DNA from: Desulfarculus sp.
GTDB lineage: Bacteria > Desulfobacterota > Desulfarculia > Desulfarculales > Desulfarculaceae
Length of the DNA: 10,338 nucleotides
Direction: 5' to 3'
Assembly: GCA_020216625.1 (NCBI GenBank)
Contig: JAIUYB010000042.1
Span: forward strand, 1 to 10,338
The notes under the pieces were generated by a model. It searched no databases and was not told where the DNA came from. It saw nothing but the letters and a program-made list of their open reading frames with translations. Both the position numbers and the translations under genes were made by a program. Positions 1 to 7,464 of this stretch are shown here, in pieces (positions within the stretch are counted from its first letter, which is position 1; every line of letters starts with the position of its first letter).

Positions 1-1413
1 GCCGGCCCGGGCCGCCTCCACCGCCGCGTTCAAGGCCAGCAGGTTGGTCTGGAAGGCGATCTCGTCGATGGTCTTGATGATCTTGGCGGTCTCGCCGCCG
101 GCCTGGTGAATCTCGTCCATGGCCCGGCTCAGCTCGGACATGGCCTGGTTGGCCCGCTCCACCAGATCCCGGGCCAGACGCACCTCCGAGTCGGCCTGAC
201 CGGCGTTGTCGGCGTTCTGGCGGGTCATGGAGGCCATCTCCTCCAGGGCGGCGGTGGTCTCCTCCAGGCTGGCCGCCTGTTGCGAGGCCCCGGAGGCCAG
301 GGCCTGGCTGGCGGTCTTGACCTGTTCGGCGGCCGAGGCCACCTGGTCGGAGCCCTGGGTGAGCCCCTCGATCACCCGGTTCAAGGGGCGGGTGATGAGC
401 AGGCTGAGCAGGATCCCCAGGGCCAGGGCCACCAACACCCCCACCAGGCTGACTCCCAGCGAGACCAGGGTCGCCCGCTGACTGGCCGACTCCGATTCTT
501 TCACCGCCTGGTCGGTCTCATCCAGGTTCAGGCGCACCAACTGGTCCACCACCTGCATCAGGGGTTGGGTCTTGGTCACCACCAGCTCGGCCGACTCGTT
601 CATCTTGGCATAGGCCTGGCGGGACTTGTCCGCCTCCTTGAGGATGGCGGCGAAGGCGCGGAACATCTTCTCGGCCGCCGGCGCCACCTTGGTCTGGTAG
701 ATCAGCTTGGCCTCGGCCTCGCCGCCCTCGTTCATGGCGTCCTTGATTTCCTTCACCGCCTTGTGGAAGTTCTCATGCTCGGGCTTGATCAGGCCCAGCA
801 GCTTGGCGACCATCTCGTTCTGGGAGCGGTAGGTGTTCAGCCAGATGCCGAAGGGGGTGATGTTGGGGTCGCCGCCGCCGGCGGAATCAACGCCGGTCAG
901 GAGCAGACTGCCGGTGTCGGCCATGAGCTTGTACAAATCGCCCCGGAATGATTCCAGGCGCTCCAGCAGGGCCACCGGGTTGAGGATCTTGGTCTGCTCC
1001 AGTTGGCGGGAGTAATCCAGGAATTGTTGGTTGATCTCGATGGCATCCTTGAGTGGCGCGGCCAGCTTCCCCCATAGCTCATCCTCTTGCCCAGTGCGCG
1101 GAAACGCCGCGTACGCATCCAATTCCTTGGTTAACTCCTGACGGGCCGCCTCCAGCTTGGCTTGCTGATCCAGGCGCCGCTTTTCATCGATCTCGGGGTT
1201 GAGCAGGGTCCGCTGAGCCACCCGCATGGCCTGCAGGGCCTTCTGGGCGCTCATAAGGTGAGTCACCGCCGGGGTGACCTCTTTGCCCAGGAAGGCTATG
1301 CGCCCACCCAGGTCGCGCGAATTAAGCCATCCCACCAGCCCCACCACCAGGGTGAGCAGGGCCACCAGGATGAATCCTCCTATCAGCTTGTAGCTTAACT
1401 TGATGTTTCGCAT
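1..1413 (-). CDS. Methyl-accepting chemotaxis protein, 3' part beyond the window
   Basis: Transmembrane chemoreceptor that passes a periplasmic signal to CheA/CheW. The 471 codons read here begin MRNIKLSYKL. TM1 is at about residues 9-29, then a long periplasmic domain (about 30-313, helical, roughly twice the size of a single four-helix-bundle sensor), then TM2 at about 316-340. After ITRPL (340-344) the sequence passes almost directly into the signalling coiled coil, with the methylation-type stretch QQAASLEETTAALEEMA. It ends at the window edge inside the conserved hairpin tip (QTNLLALNAAVEAARAG). There is no room for a complete HAMP domain. The ATG at 1413 has GGAGG 11 bases upstream. An in-frame ATG 18 bases earlier would swallow that Shine-Dalgarno, so I prefer 1413. 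The ligand is unknown. The family is certain; the exact start is likely. Confidence 0.95.
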   Translation of the reverse strand, partial: MRNIKLSYKLIGGFILVALLTLVVGLVGWLNSRDLGGRIAFLGKEVTPAVTHLMSAQKALQAMRVAQRTLLNPEIDEKRRLDQQAKLEAARQELTKELDAYAAFPRTGQEDELWGKLAAPLKDAIEINQQFLDYSRQLEQTKILNPVALLERLESFRGDLYKLMADTGSLLLTGVDSAGGGDPNITPFGIWLNTYRSQNEMVAKLLGLIKPEHENFHKAVKEIKDAMNEGGEAEAKLIYQTKVAPAAEKMFRAFAAILKEADKSRQAYAKMNESAELVVTKTQPLMQVVDQLVRLNLDETDQAVKESESASQRATLVSLGVSLVGVLVALALGILLSLLITRPLNRVIEGLTQGSDQVASAAEQVKTASQALASGASQQAASLEETTAALEEMASMTRQNADNAGQADSEVRLARDLVERANQAMSELSRAMDEIHQAGGETAKIIKTIDEIAFQTNLLALNAAVEAARAG

Positions 1414-1462
1414 CGGTTGCAGGTCCTCCATCAACTTAGGGGCGTCGTCTCAGAAGAACACC

Positions 1463-1490
1463 GGAGCGGCGGCTCAATTGCCGCCACTCC
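1463..1490 (-). terminator. Hairpin after the receiver-like gene, probable terminator or attenuator
   Basis: An 11-bp stem (1463-1473 with 1480-1490) closes a 6-base loop, starting 10 bases past the stop codon at 1500. In minus-strand RNA the one non-Watson-Crick position is a G-U wobble; in plus-strand RNA it is a C-A mismatch. The structure therefore fits a minus-strand transcript. It is followed on that strand by a weak T-rich stretch (GGTGTTCTTCT) rather than a clean U tract, so termination may be partial and the MCP may be co-transcribed. Confidence 0.45.
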
Positions 1491-1499
1491 CTGAGTGTA

Positions 1500-1883
1500 T
1501 TAATTAGACTTATCCCTATTCTGAAAATTTCTCAATACCTGCGCGATGATCTCCTCGGAACCCTGACGAGGGATCACCAGGCGGGGATGCAGCAGGTGCC
1601 CCCTGGCCAGGGTGTGGGGGAGGTTATCCGGCAACAGACAGATGGTGGGTGATTCCGCCAGCAAATCCCGCATCGCCACCAGGCGGTCCAGGTCTGCGGC
1701 ATGAGCGGGGCAAAGCAGGAGGTGGAATGGTTCGGGGCGGGGCCGGCCCAACCTGGCCCCCAGGGCTTCCAGGCTGGCATGGTGCTCCACCCTCCCCATC
1801 CGCCAAAGCTGGCGGACCAAGTCCAGCAGGTTGGCGTCTACGGACGGCTCCTGGGTCGGCGGCAGAAAGACGATTAGATCCAT
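1500..1883 (-). CDS. Unrecognised 127-aa protein, possible degenerate receiver domain
   Basis: I do not recognise this protein by family. It begins MDLIVFLPPTQ and alternates hydrophobic strands with helices in an order like a CheY-type receiver: strand near residues 2-8, strand FHLLLCP in the middle, helix LDRLVAMRDLL, strand PTICLLPD, strand RLVIPR and a final amphipathic helix EEIIAQVLRNF. The acidic pocket and the phosphoacceptor Asp at the end of the third strand are absent (Cys-Pro there), so it could not be phosphorylated in the usual way. GGAG lies 9 bases before the ATG at 1883. An open frame continues upstream to 2069 but has no hydrophobic pattern and is probably non-coding. It sits 86 bases upstream of the MCP on the same strand, which suggests a role linked to chemosensing. 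The fold call is inference. Confidence 0.7.
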   Translation of the reverse strand: MDLIVFLPPTQEPSVDANLLDLVRQLWRMGRVEHHASLEALGARLGRPRPEPFHLLLCPAHAADLDRLVAMRDLLAESPTICLLPDNLPHTLARGHLLHPRLVIPRQGSEEIIAQVLRNFQNRDKSN

Positions 1884-1950
1884 GTTGCGTGACTCCGGAT
1901 GTGGAAAGTGCGCCTGAAAATACGGAAAGCAAACCTTGTGCCGCCACGGC

Positions 1951-2001
1951 GGCCGGCCCGGCGATGGCCCAAGCCGGGTTCCCGGGCCTTCCGGGCCGGC
2001 C
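1951..2001. repeat. 11-bp perfect inverted repeat forming a long GC hairpin
   Basis: GGCCGGCCCGG at 1951-1961 is the exact reverse complement of 1991-2001. Inside the 29-base spacer a second pair of arms (GGCCC at 1966-1970, GGGCC at 1984-1988) could extend the structure. It lies between two divergent genes, so it terminates neither. Chance GC palindromes are common at this base composition, but arms of this length are not. Confidence 0.5.
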
Positions 2002-2084
2002 TCGGACCCCAGAGTGTCTCGCCGGGCATGACACCTGTCCCGTGGGACGTGACGCCTGAACCGGGCCATAGCACGCCCAGGCTA

Positions 2085-2112
2085 TTGCCAACGGCGGGGC
2101 TTGAGGTATGCT
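2085..2112 (+). promoter_or_regulatory. Sigma-70-type promoter for the FKBP gene
   Basis: TTGCCA (2085-2090, 5/6 to TTGACA) and TATGCT (2107-2112, 4/6 to TATAAT) are separated by 16 bases. Transcription would start near 2119, giving an untranslated leader of about 97 bases. This placement argues against translation starting at the ATG at 2108, which lies inside the -10 box. Confidence 0.5.
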
Positions 2113-2215
2113 AAGGTGCTTGAGTTCCGGCGCTCGGCACGGTTTGCCAAAGCGCCCATCCCTCCCAACGGGCGCCGCCAAACGCTGTCGGCGCCGGATG
2201 AGGCTAGCGAACCAC

Positions 2216-2992
2216 ATGAAGACCCCCGCGATCCTGGCCATTGTGTGCCTGCTGTGCGCGGCCCCGGCGTGGGCCGCCCCCAACGAAACCTTGACCACTC
2301 CCGAGCAAAAGGCGGCCTACGCCCTGGGCCTGCGGGTGGGCGCCGACCTGCGCGAAAAGGAGGCCAAGGTCGCGCCGGAGTTCTTCTCCCAGGGCTTCAA
2401 GGACGGCCTGGAGGGCGCCCAGCCCAAGATCAGCGAGGATGAGCAGCGCCAGGCCCTGTTGGAGTTCTCGCGCCAGATGCAGACCAAGCAGTTGGCCAAG
2501 CTCAAGGAGCTGGGCGAGAAGAACCTGGCCGAGGGCCAGGCATTCCTGAAGGCCAACCAGGCCAAGCCGGAGGTGAAAACCACCGCCAGCGGTCTGCAAT
2601 ACAAGGTGCTGGCCTCCGGCAAGGGCAAGAGCCCCAAGACCACCGATACCGTGATGGTCAACTATCGCGGCCGGCTCATCGACGGCACCGTCTTCGACGA
2701 TTCCTACCAGCGTGGCCAGCCGGCCACCTTCGAGCTGGGCGGCATCATCCGCGGCTGGCAGGAGGCCCTGCAACTGATGAAGGAGGGCGACCGCTGGGAG
2801 CTTTACATCCCCGCCGACCTGGCCTTCGGTCCCCAGGGCGCCGGCCCCCAGATCGGGCCCAACGCCACCCTGATCTTCGAGGTGGAGCTGATCAAGATCA
2901 ATCCCAAGCCCGACAAGGCCGAGGCCGCACCGGCCAAGGACGCCAAACCGGCGGCCAAGAGCGCCCCCAAGGAGGGCAAATCCAGCAAGTGA
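2216..2992 (+). CDS. Secreted FKBP-type peptidyl-prolyl isomerase (FkpA/Mip-like)
   Basis: Periplasmic or membrane-associated folding catalyst of 258 residues. A signal peptide (MKTPAILAIVCLLCAAPAWA, cleavage after residue 20) precedes the helical dimerisation domain of Mip/FkpA proteins (about 25-115, starting TPEQKAAYALG) and then the FKBP catalytic domain (about 120-228). Active-site residues can be read: Y150, F160, D161 (YRGRLIDGTVFDD), I177-I178 and W181 (GGIIRGW) and F221. The usual Tyr of the LAYG loop is Phe here (F204). A Lys/Ala/Pro tail (about 230-258) follows. I chose the ATG at 2216 because it gives a clean signal peptide. An ATG at 2198 is in frame and would add six residues; the nearest AGG-type ribosome site is about 12 bases from 2216, so the start is not fully certain. 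It is probably transcribed from the promoter at 2085-2112. Confidence 0.93.
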   Translation: MKTPAILAIVCLLCAAPAWAAPNETLTTPEQKAAYALGLRVGADLREKEAKVAPEFFSQGFKDGLEGAQPKISEDEQRQALLEFSRQMQTKQLAKLKELGEKNLAEGQAFLKANQAKPEVKTTASGLQYKVLASGKGKSPKTTDTVMVNYRGRLIDGTVFDDSYQRGQPATFELGGIIRGWQEALQLMKEGDRWELYIPADLAFGPQGAGPQIGPNATLIFEVELIKINPKPDKAEAAPAKDAKPAAKSAPKEGKSSK

Positions 2993-2994
2993 AC

Positions 2995-3017
2995 CGGCCG
3001 GGCCCCCTCCCCGGCCG
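2995..3017 (+). terminator. GC hairpin just after the FKBP stop
   Basis: CGGCCGGG (2995-3002) pairs with CCCGGCCG (3010-3017) around a 7-base loop, beginning two bases after the stop codon. No U tract follows, so it is a weak terminator or RNA-stabilising 3' structure at best. Confidence 0.3.
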
Positions 3018-3071
3018 CCCCTGTCGCCATTGGCCGGGTTTTGGCCGGCCGAAAGCAGCAGGGAGTCGAGC

Positions 3072-3638
3072 ATGCACAACGACGTGGGGACCCGCATCAA
3101 GCGCTTTCGTGAGAAACAAGGCCTGGGCCTGGACGACCTGGCCCAGCGCACCGGCTTGGACCAGGCCTTTCTGACCGCCGTGGAGCAGGAGGGGCTCTAT
3201 CCCTCCCTGGGCCCCCTGCTCAAGATCGCCCGCGCCCTGGGCACCCGCCTGGGCACCTTCCTGGACGACCGGGTCAGCGCCGACCCCCTGATCGTCAAGG
3301 CCGCCGAGCGCAGCGAACAACTCATCACCCACAAGGGCAAGGACAAGCCCGAGGACCTGCGCTTCTACTCCCTGGGCCGGGGCAAGAGCGACCGGCACAT
3401 GGAGCCCTTCTACGTGCAGGTGCTGCCCGAATCCGGCCGCGAGAAGACCCTCTCCTCCCACGAGGGCGAGGAGTTCATCGTGGTCATCTCCGGCCGGATC
3501 GAGCTGGTCTACGGCCAGCAGACCAGCATCCTGGGACCGGGCGACAGCCTCTACTACAACTCGGTGGTGCCCCACCACCTGGGTTGCCACGGCGAGGAGC
3601 CGGCCGAGATCTACGCCGTGCTCTACATCCCGGAATAG
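3072..3638 (+). CDS. XRE-type HTH regulator with C-terminal cupin domain
   Basis: Small-molecule-responsive DNA-binding protein of 188 residues. The N-terminal helix-turn-helix of the XRE/Cro type spans about residues 6-62 (GTRIKRFREKQGLGLDDLAQ, then TGLDQAFLTAVEQ). After a linker, the C-terminal half (about 108-187) is a cupin barrel: motif 1 around H130-E134 and G141 (SSHEGEEFIVVISG), motif 2 around GPGDSLYYNSVVPHH (155-169). His and Glu candidates for a metal or ligand site remain. The ATG at 3072 has GGGAG six bases upstream; an earlier in-frame ATG at 3030 would need translation through non-conserved sequence. It lies 113 bases before an acyl-CoA ligase on the same strand. XRE-cupin proteins often control adjacent acid-activating or catabolic genes, so the ligase is the likely target and its substrate or product the likely effector (inference). 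Confidence 0.92.
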   Translation: MHNDVGTRIKRFREKQGLGLDDLAQRTGLDQAFLTAVEQEGLYPSLGPLLKIARALGTRLGTFLDDRVSADPLIVKAAERSEQLITHKGKDKPEDLRFYSLGRGKSDRHMEPFYVQVLPESGREKTLSSHEGEEFIVVISGRIELVYGQQTSILGPGDSLYYNSVVPHHLGCHGEEPAEIYAVLYIPE

Positions 3639-3704
3639 CCGGCCCGCCGGCCCTTGATCCGCCCAACCAATTGGCAATCCGGCCCCGTCCCCGGCCCGCG
3701 TTGA

Positions 3705-3721
3705 GCGCCCGGGACGGGCGC
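3705..3721 (+). other. Small hairpin in the leader of the acyl-CoA ligase gene
   Basis: GCGCCCG (3705-3711) pairs perfectly with CGGGCGC (3715-3721) around a 3-base loop. It sits about 20 bases before the ribosome-binding region (GAGAGG) of the ligase. It could tune mRNA stability or be the regulator's binding region, or it could be chance at this GC content. Confidence 0.25.
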
Positions 3722-3751
3722 GCCGGCCCCCATCCGGCGAGAGGTGTGGAC

Positions 3752-5401
3752 ATGACCAGCCATCCCCAAATCCGCGAGCTCACCCTGGGCCAGATCCTGG
3801 ACCAGGCCATCGCCGACCACCCGGACAACCTGGCCGTGGCCTACGTGGACCGCGGCCTGCGCCTGACCTACCGCGAGTTCGGCCAGGTGGTGGACCAGCT
3901 GGCCAAGGGCCTGATGGCCCTGGGCGTGGCCAAGGGCGAGAAGGTCGCCATCTGGGCCACCAACGTGCCCTACTGGGTGGCCCTGCAATTCGCCACCGCC
4001 AAGATCGGCGCCATCCTGCTCACGGTCAACACCCACTACAAGACCGCCGAGCTGGAATACCTGCTCCAGCAGTCGGACGCCGAGAACATCGTCCTCATCG
4101 ACGGCTTCCGCGACACCGATTATGTGCGCACCATCTACGATCTGGTGCCCGAGCTCAAGACCCAGGAGCGCGGCCATCTGGTCAGCAAGCGCTTCCCCCG
4201 CCTGAAGCGGGTCATCTTCCTGGGTCAGGAAAAGCACCGGGGCATGTACTCCATCCCCGAGATCCTCTCCCTGGCCGCCATGACCAGCGACGCCGACTAC
4301 GCCGCCCGCCAGGCCCAGCTCTCCTGCCACGACGTGGTGAACATGCAATACACCTCCGGGACCACCGGGTTCCCCAAGGGCGTGATGCTCTCCCACCACA
4401 ACATCGGCAACAACGGCTTTTTCATCGGCGACTGCCAACGTCTGGGCCCCGACGACCGCATCTGCCTGCCGGTGCCCCTGTTCCACTGCTTCGGCTGCGT
4501 GCTGGGAGTGATGGCCGCCGTCAACCACCATTCCGGCCTGGTGATCCTGGAGGAGTTCGACCCGGTGCAGGTCATGACCTCCATCGAGGAGGAGCGCTGC
4601 ACCGCCCTCTATGGCGTGCCCACCATGTTCATCGCCGTGCTGGAGCACAAGCTCTTCCCCAAGTTCGACTTCTCCAGCCTGCGCACCGGCATCATGGCCG
4701 GCTCCCCCTGCCCGGTCCGGGTCATGGAGCAGGCCATCGAGCGCATGAATCTCAGCGAGATCACCATCGCCTACGGCCTGACCGAGAACAGCCCGGTCAT
4801 GACCCAGACCCGGCCCGAGGACGACATCGTCCGCCGCACCCAGAGCGTGGGCCGCGCCCTGCCCGGCATCGAGGTGCGGGTGGTGGACGTGGAGACCAAT
4901 CAGGTGGCCCCCCCCGGGGTCCAGGGCGAGGTCTGCTGCCGCGGCTACAGCGTCATGAAGGGCTACTACAAGATGCCCGAGGCCACCGCCGCCGCCATCG
5001 ACGCCGAGGGCTGGCTGCACTCAGGCGACCTGGGGGTGATGGACGCCGACGGCTACCTGGCCATCACCGGCCGGCACAAGGACATGATCATCCGGGGCGG
5101 CGAGAACGTCTATCCCCGCGAGATCGAGGAGTTCCTCTACCGCCTGGAGGGCGTCAGCGACGTCCAGGTGGTGGGCGTGCCCAGCCAGAAATACGGCGAG
5201 GAGGTCGGGGCCTTCATCATTCTCAAGCCCGGCTATTCCTACCCCCCCGAAGACGTGCGCGACTTCTGCCGCGGCCAGATCAGCCGCTACAAGATTCCCC
5301 GCTACGTCACCTTCGTCGAAAGCTACCCCCTCACCGCCAGCGGCAAGATTCAGAAATACAAGCTGCGCGAACGGGCCGCCGAGCTTTTCCCCGAGGCCTG
5401 A
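3752..5401 (+). CDS. AMP-forming acyl-CoA synthetase (ACSF2/FadD-like)
   Basis: Activates a carboxylic acid to its acyl-CoA through an acyl-adenylate, in the cytoplasm or at the inner membrane. The 549 residues match a full-length ANL-superfamily ligase. Motifs run in order: the ATP/phosphate loop YTSGTTGFPKG (200-210), YGLTEN (341-346), SGDLG with D426, GRHKD (440-444) and IIRGGENVYPREIEE, and the C-terminal catalytic lysine K532 in TASGKIQK. All key residues are present, so it should be active. The overall style (MQYTSGTTG, FHCFGCVLG, MAGSPCP) is closest to medium-chain ACSF2-type ligases. Chain length, or aromatic versus aliphatic substrate, cannot be read from sequence alone. The ATG at 3752 follows GAGAGG at good spacing. 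It is downstream of the XRE-cupin gene and probably regulated by it. No dehydrogenase or thiolase of a complete beta-oxidation set lies in the window. Confidence 0.94.
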   Translation: MTSHPQIRELTLGQILDQAIADHPDNLAVAYVDRGLRLTYREFGQVVDQLAKGLMALGVAKGEKVAIWATNVPYWVALQFATAKIGAILLTVNTHYKTAELEYLLQQSDAENIVLIDGFRDTDYVRTIYDLVPELKTQERGHLVSKRFPRLKRVIFLGQEKHRGMYSIPEILSLAAMTSDADYAARQAQLSCHDVVNMQYTSGTTGFPKGVMLSHHNIGNNGFFIGDCQRLGPDDRICLPVPLFHCFGCVLGVMAAVNHHSGLVILEEFDPVQVMTSIEEERCTALYGVPTMFIAVLEHKLFPKFDFSSLRTGIMAGSPCPVRVMEQAIERMNLSEITIAYGLTENSPVMTQTRPEDDIVRRTQSVGRALPGIEVRVVDVETNQVAPPGVQGEVCCRGYSVMKGYYKMPEATAAAIDAEGWLHSGDLGVMDADGYLAITGRHKDMIIRGGENVYPREIEEFLYRLEGVSDVQVVGVPSQKYGEEVGAFIILKPGYSYPPEDVRDFCRGQISRYKIPRYVTFVESYPLTASGKIQKYKLRERAAELFPEA

Positions 5402-5419
5402 GGGGCGGGGTAAGAAAAT

Positions 5420-5460
5420 GCGGGGGAACCCTTTTTGCTGCGCAAAAATGGTTCCCCCGC
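5420..5460 (+). repeat. Long near-perfect hairpin with an A/T-rich apex
   Basis: GCGGGGGAACC (5420-5430) pairs with GGTTCCCCCGC (5450-5460). After one mismatch, TTTTTGC (5432-5438) pairs with GCAAAAA (5442-5448) around a 3-base loop, giving 18 pairs in 41 bases. It begins 19 bases after the acyl-CoA ligase stop codon. The T run lies inside the stem, so it is not a standard intrinsic terminator when read on the plus strand. It may still end or protect the ligase mRNA, or be a copy of a dispersed palindromic repeat. Confidence 0.6.
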
Positions 5461-5479
5461 CCCCCTTCCGAAAAAAGTG

Positions 5480-5508
5480 GCGGAAAACCGCGGGGCGCGG
5501 TTTTCTGC
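5480..5508 (+). repeat. Second hairpin, 12-bp stem
   Basis: GCGGAAAACCGC (5480-5491) pairs with GCGGTTTTCTGC (5497-5508) around GGGGC. The single non-canonical position is a G-U wobble in plus-strand RNA and would be a C-A mismatch in minus-strand RNA, which favours function in a plus-strand transcript. It follows the first hairpin after 19 bases and has no U tract. Confidence 0.5.
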
Positions 5509-5654
5509 GCTGGGGGTGGGTCGAACCTGGCCCCGTTTCACCACCGGCTATTGATGGAACACGCGGAGCTGGGGTCATTGCGCGGAGCCCGGTTCGGCGG
5601 CGGCCAGGGACCGCCCCGCGGCCAGGCGAACGGATCGATCGCCGGTTCCGGGAC

Positions 5655-5683
5655 TTGCGCGCCACGGCCGGCCAGTGTAATTT
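5655..5683 (+). promoter_or_regulatory. Weak promoter candidate upstream of the ykgJ-like/icd pair
   Basis: The only AT-containing stretch in the second half of this gap is TGTAATTT (5676-5683). TGTAAT matches TATAAT at 5/6. TTGCGC (5655-5660) could serve as a poor -35, but the spacing is 15 bases to TGTAAT or 17 to TAATTT. Suggestive only. Confidence 0.25.
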
Positions 5684-5738
5684 CCTCGGCACGCATCACG
5701 CCCGCCGCGCACCGGATTATCGCCCGAGGAGAGTCGTC

Positions 5739-6133
5739 ATGACCCGGCCGGCCTTCGCCTGCCAACGCTGCAACCAATGCTGCACCGGAGAGGGCGGCAT
5801 CCGCCTGCCCGAGGAGGGCGTGCCCGCCGCGGCCGCCATCCTGGGACTGACCCCGGATGAGTTCAAAACCCGCTATTGCCGCCCCGAGCAGGGACAGTGG
5901 GCCATCCGTTGCGGCGAGGACGGCCGTTGCGTTCTGCTGGGGCCGGAGGGCTGCCTGATCCACGCCGCCAAGCCGGCCATCTGCCGGGCCTGGCCCTATT
6001 TCCCGGCCCTGCTCCAGGACCCCGGCGCCTTCAACGAGGCCAAGCTGATCTGCCCCGGCCTCAACCCCGAGGCCACGCACCAGGAATTCCTGGCCCAGTA
6101 CCGGCAGACCATCACCAAGGAGGAAGATCCGTC

Positions 6134-6137
<4 letters not shown>
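5739..6137 (+). CDS. YkgJ-family cysteine-cluster protein
   Basis: A 132-residue cytoplasmic protein of the YkgJ/UPF0153-type zinc or iron-sulfur binding family, whose biochemical role is not established. The N-terminal signature [13 protein letters not shown] gives C8, C11, C14 and C15. The second part carries C58, C64, C72 and C82 in the family pattern ([12 protein letters not shown], then [11 protein letters not shown]); C47 and C105 are further cysteines. The ATG at 5739 has AGGAGA about 7 bases upstream. The stop TGA overlaps the GTG start of icd (GTGA at 6134-6137), so the two are translationally coupled. Coupling to isocitrate dehydrogenase could mean a role in metal or cluster handling for a nearby enzyme, but that is inference. 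Length and motif are normal for the family. Confidence 0.9.
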
Positions 6138-7366
<1,229 letters not shown>

Positions 7367-7389
7367 GCCTGGTGCTACTATCCCAGAGG

Positions 7390-7416
7390 GGCCGGCTGGG
7401 TATTGCCCGGCCGGCC
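7390..7416 (+). terminator. Strong GC hairpin between icd and kdsB
   Basis: GGCCGGCTGGG (7390-7400) pairs with CCCGGCCGGCC (7406-7416) around TATTG, an 11-bp stem whose one wobble is G-U in plus-strand RNA. It starts 23 bases after the icd stop. No U run follows (TTCGCAT), so it may be a weak terminator or an mRNA-stabilising structure separating icd from kdsB. Confidence 0.45.
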
Positions 7417-7464
7417 TTCGCATAACCAAGCCAAAGCCCAAAACCGTCCTGGGGTGACAAACCA

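Larger units (their letters stand above)
1884..2215. other. Divergent intergenic region with promoter and GC hairpins
   Basis: This 332-bp gap separates the minus-strand receiver-like gene from the plus-strand FKBP gene. Open frames cross it but lack protein-like character. It holds a large inverted repeat at 1951-2001, a smaller palindrome abutting it (GCCGCC-AC-GGCGGC, 1940-1953), a sigma-70-like promoter at 2085-2112, and a leader of about 95 bases before the FKBP start. I see no clear promoter for the minus-strand gene. Confidence 0.6.
5402..5738. other. 337-bp non-coding stretch with tandem hairpins
   Basis: No convincing gene lies here. Open frames continue upstream from the Cys-cluster gene, but their translation looks random. 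The left half holds two long hairpins in tandem (5420-5460 and 5480-5508). The right half holds a possible promoter near 5655-5683 and the AGGAGA ribosome site (about 5726-5732) of the next gene. Confidence 0.6.

Noticed and set aside
106..951. Plus-strand open frame opposite the chemoreceptor
   Set aside because: His/Gly/Leu-rich with no domain pattern. The minus strand encodes MCP signatures over the same bases.
1884..2069. N-terminal extension of the receiver-like gene
   Set aside because: Composition is Arg/Gly/Pro-rich and unstructured, while a good ribosome site precedes the ATG at 1883.
2108..2215. N-terminal extension of the FKBP gene starting at 2108
   Set aside because: It would place an arginine-rich stretch before the signal peptide, and its ATG lies within the predicted -10 box.
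3623..5020. Long open frame antisense to the acyl-CoA ligase
   Set aside because: Its translation is a low-complexity run of Gly, His, Val, Leu and Ala typical of the antisense of GC-rich codons, and the ligase on the plus strand has every catalytic motif.
5420..5460. Standard Rho-independent terminator for the acyl-CoA ligase
   Set aside because: The T run lies in the ascending arm of the stem rather than after it, and the downstream bases on the plus strand are C-rich.
5551..5742. Small plus-strand open frame of 63 codons before the Cys-cluster gene
   Set aside because: No convincing ribosome site, no hydrophobic or domain pattern, and it overlaps the candidate promoter and the next gene's ribosome site.
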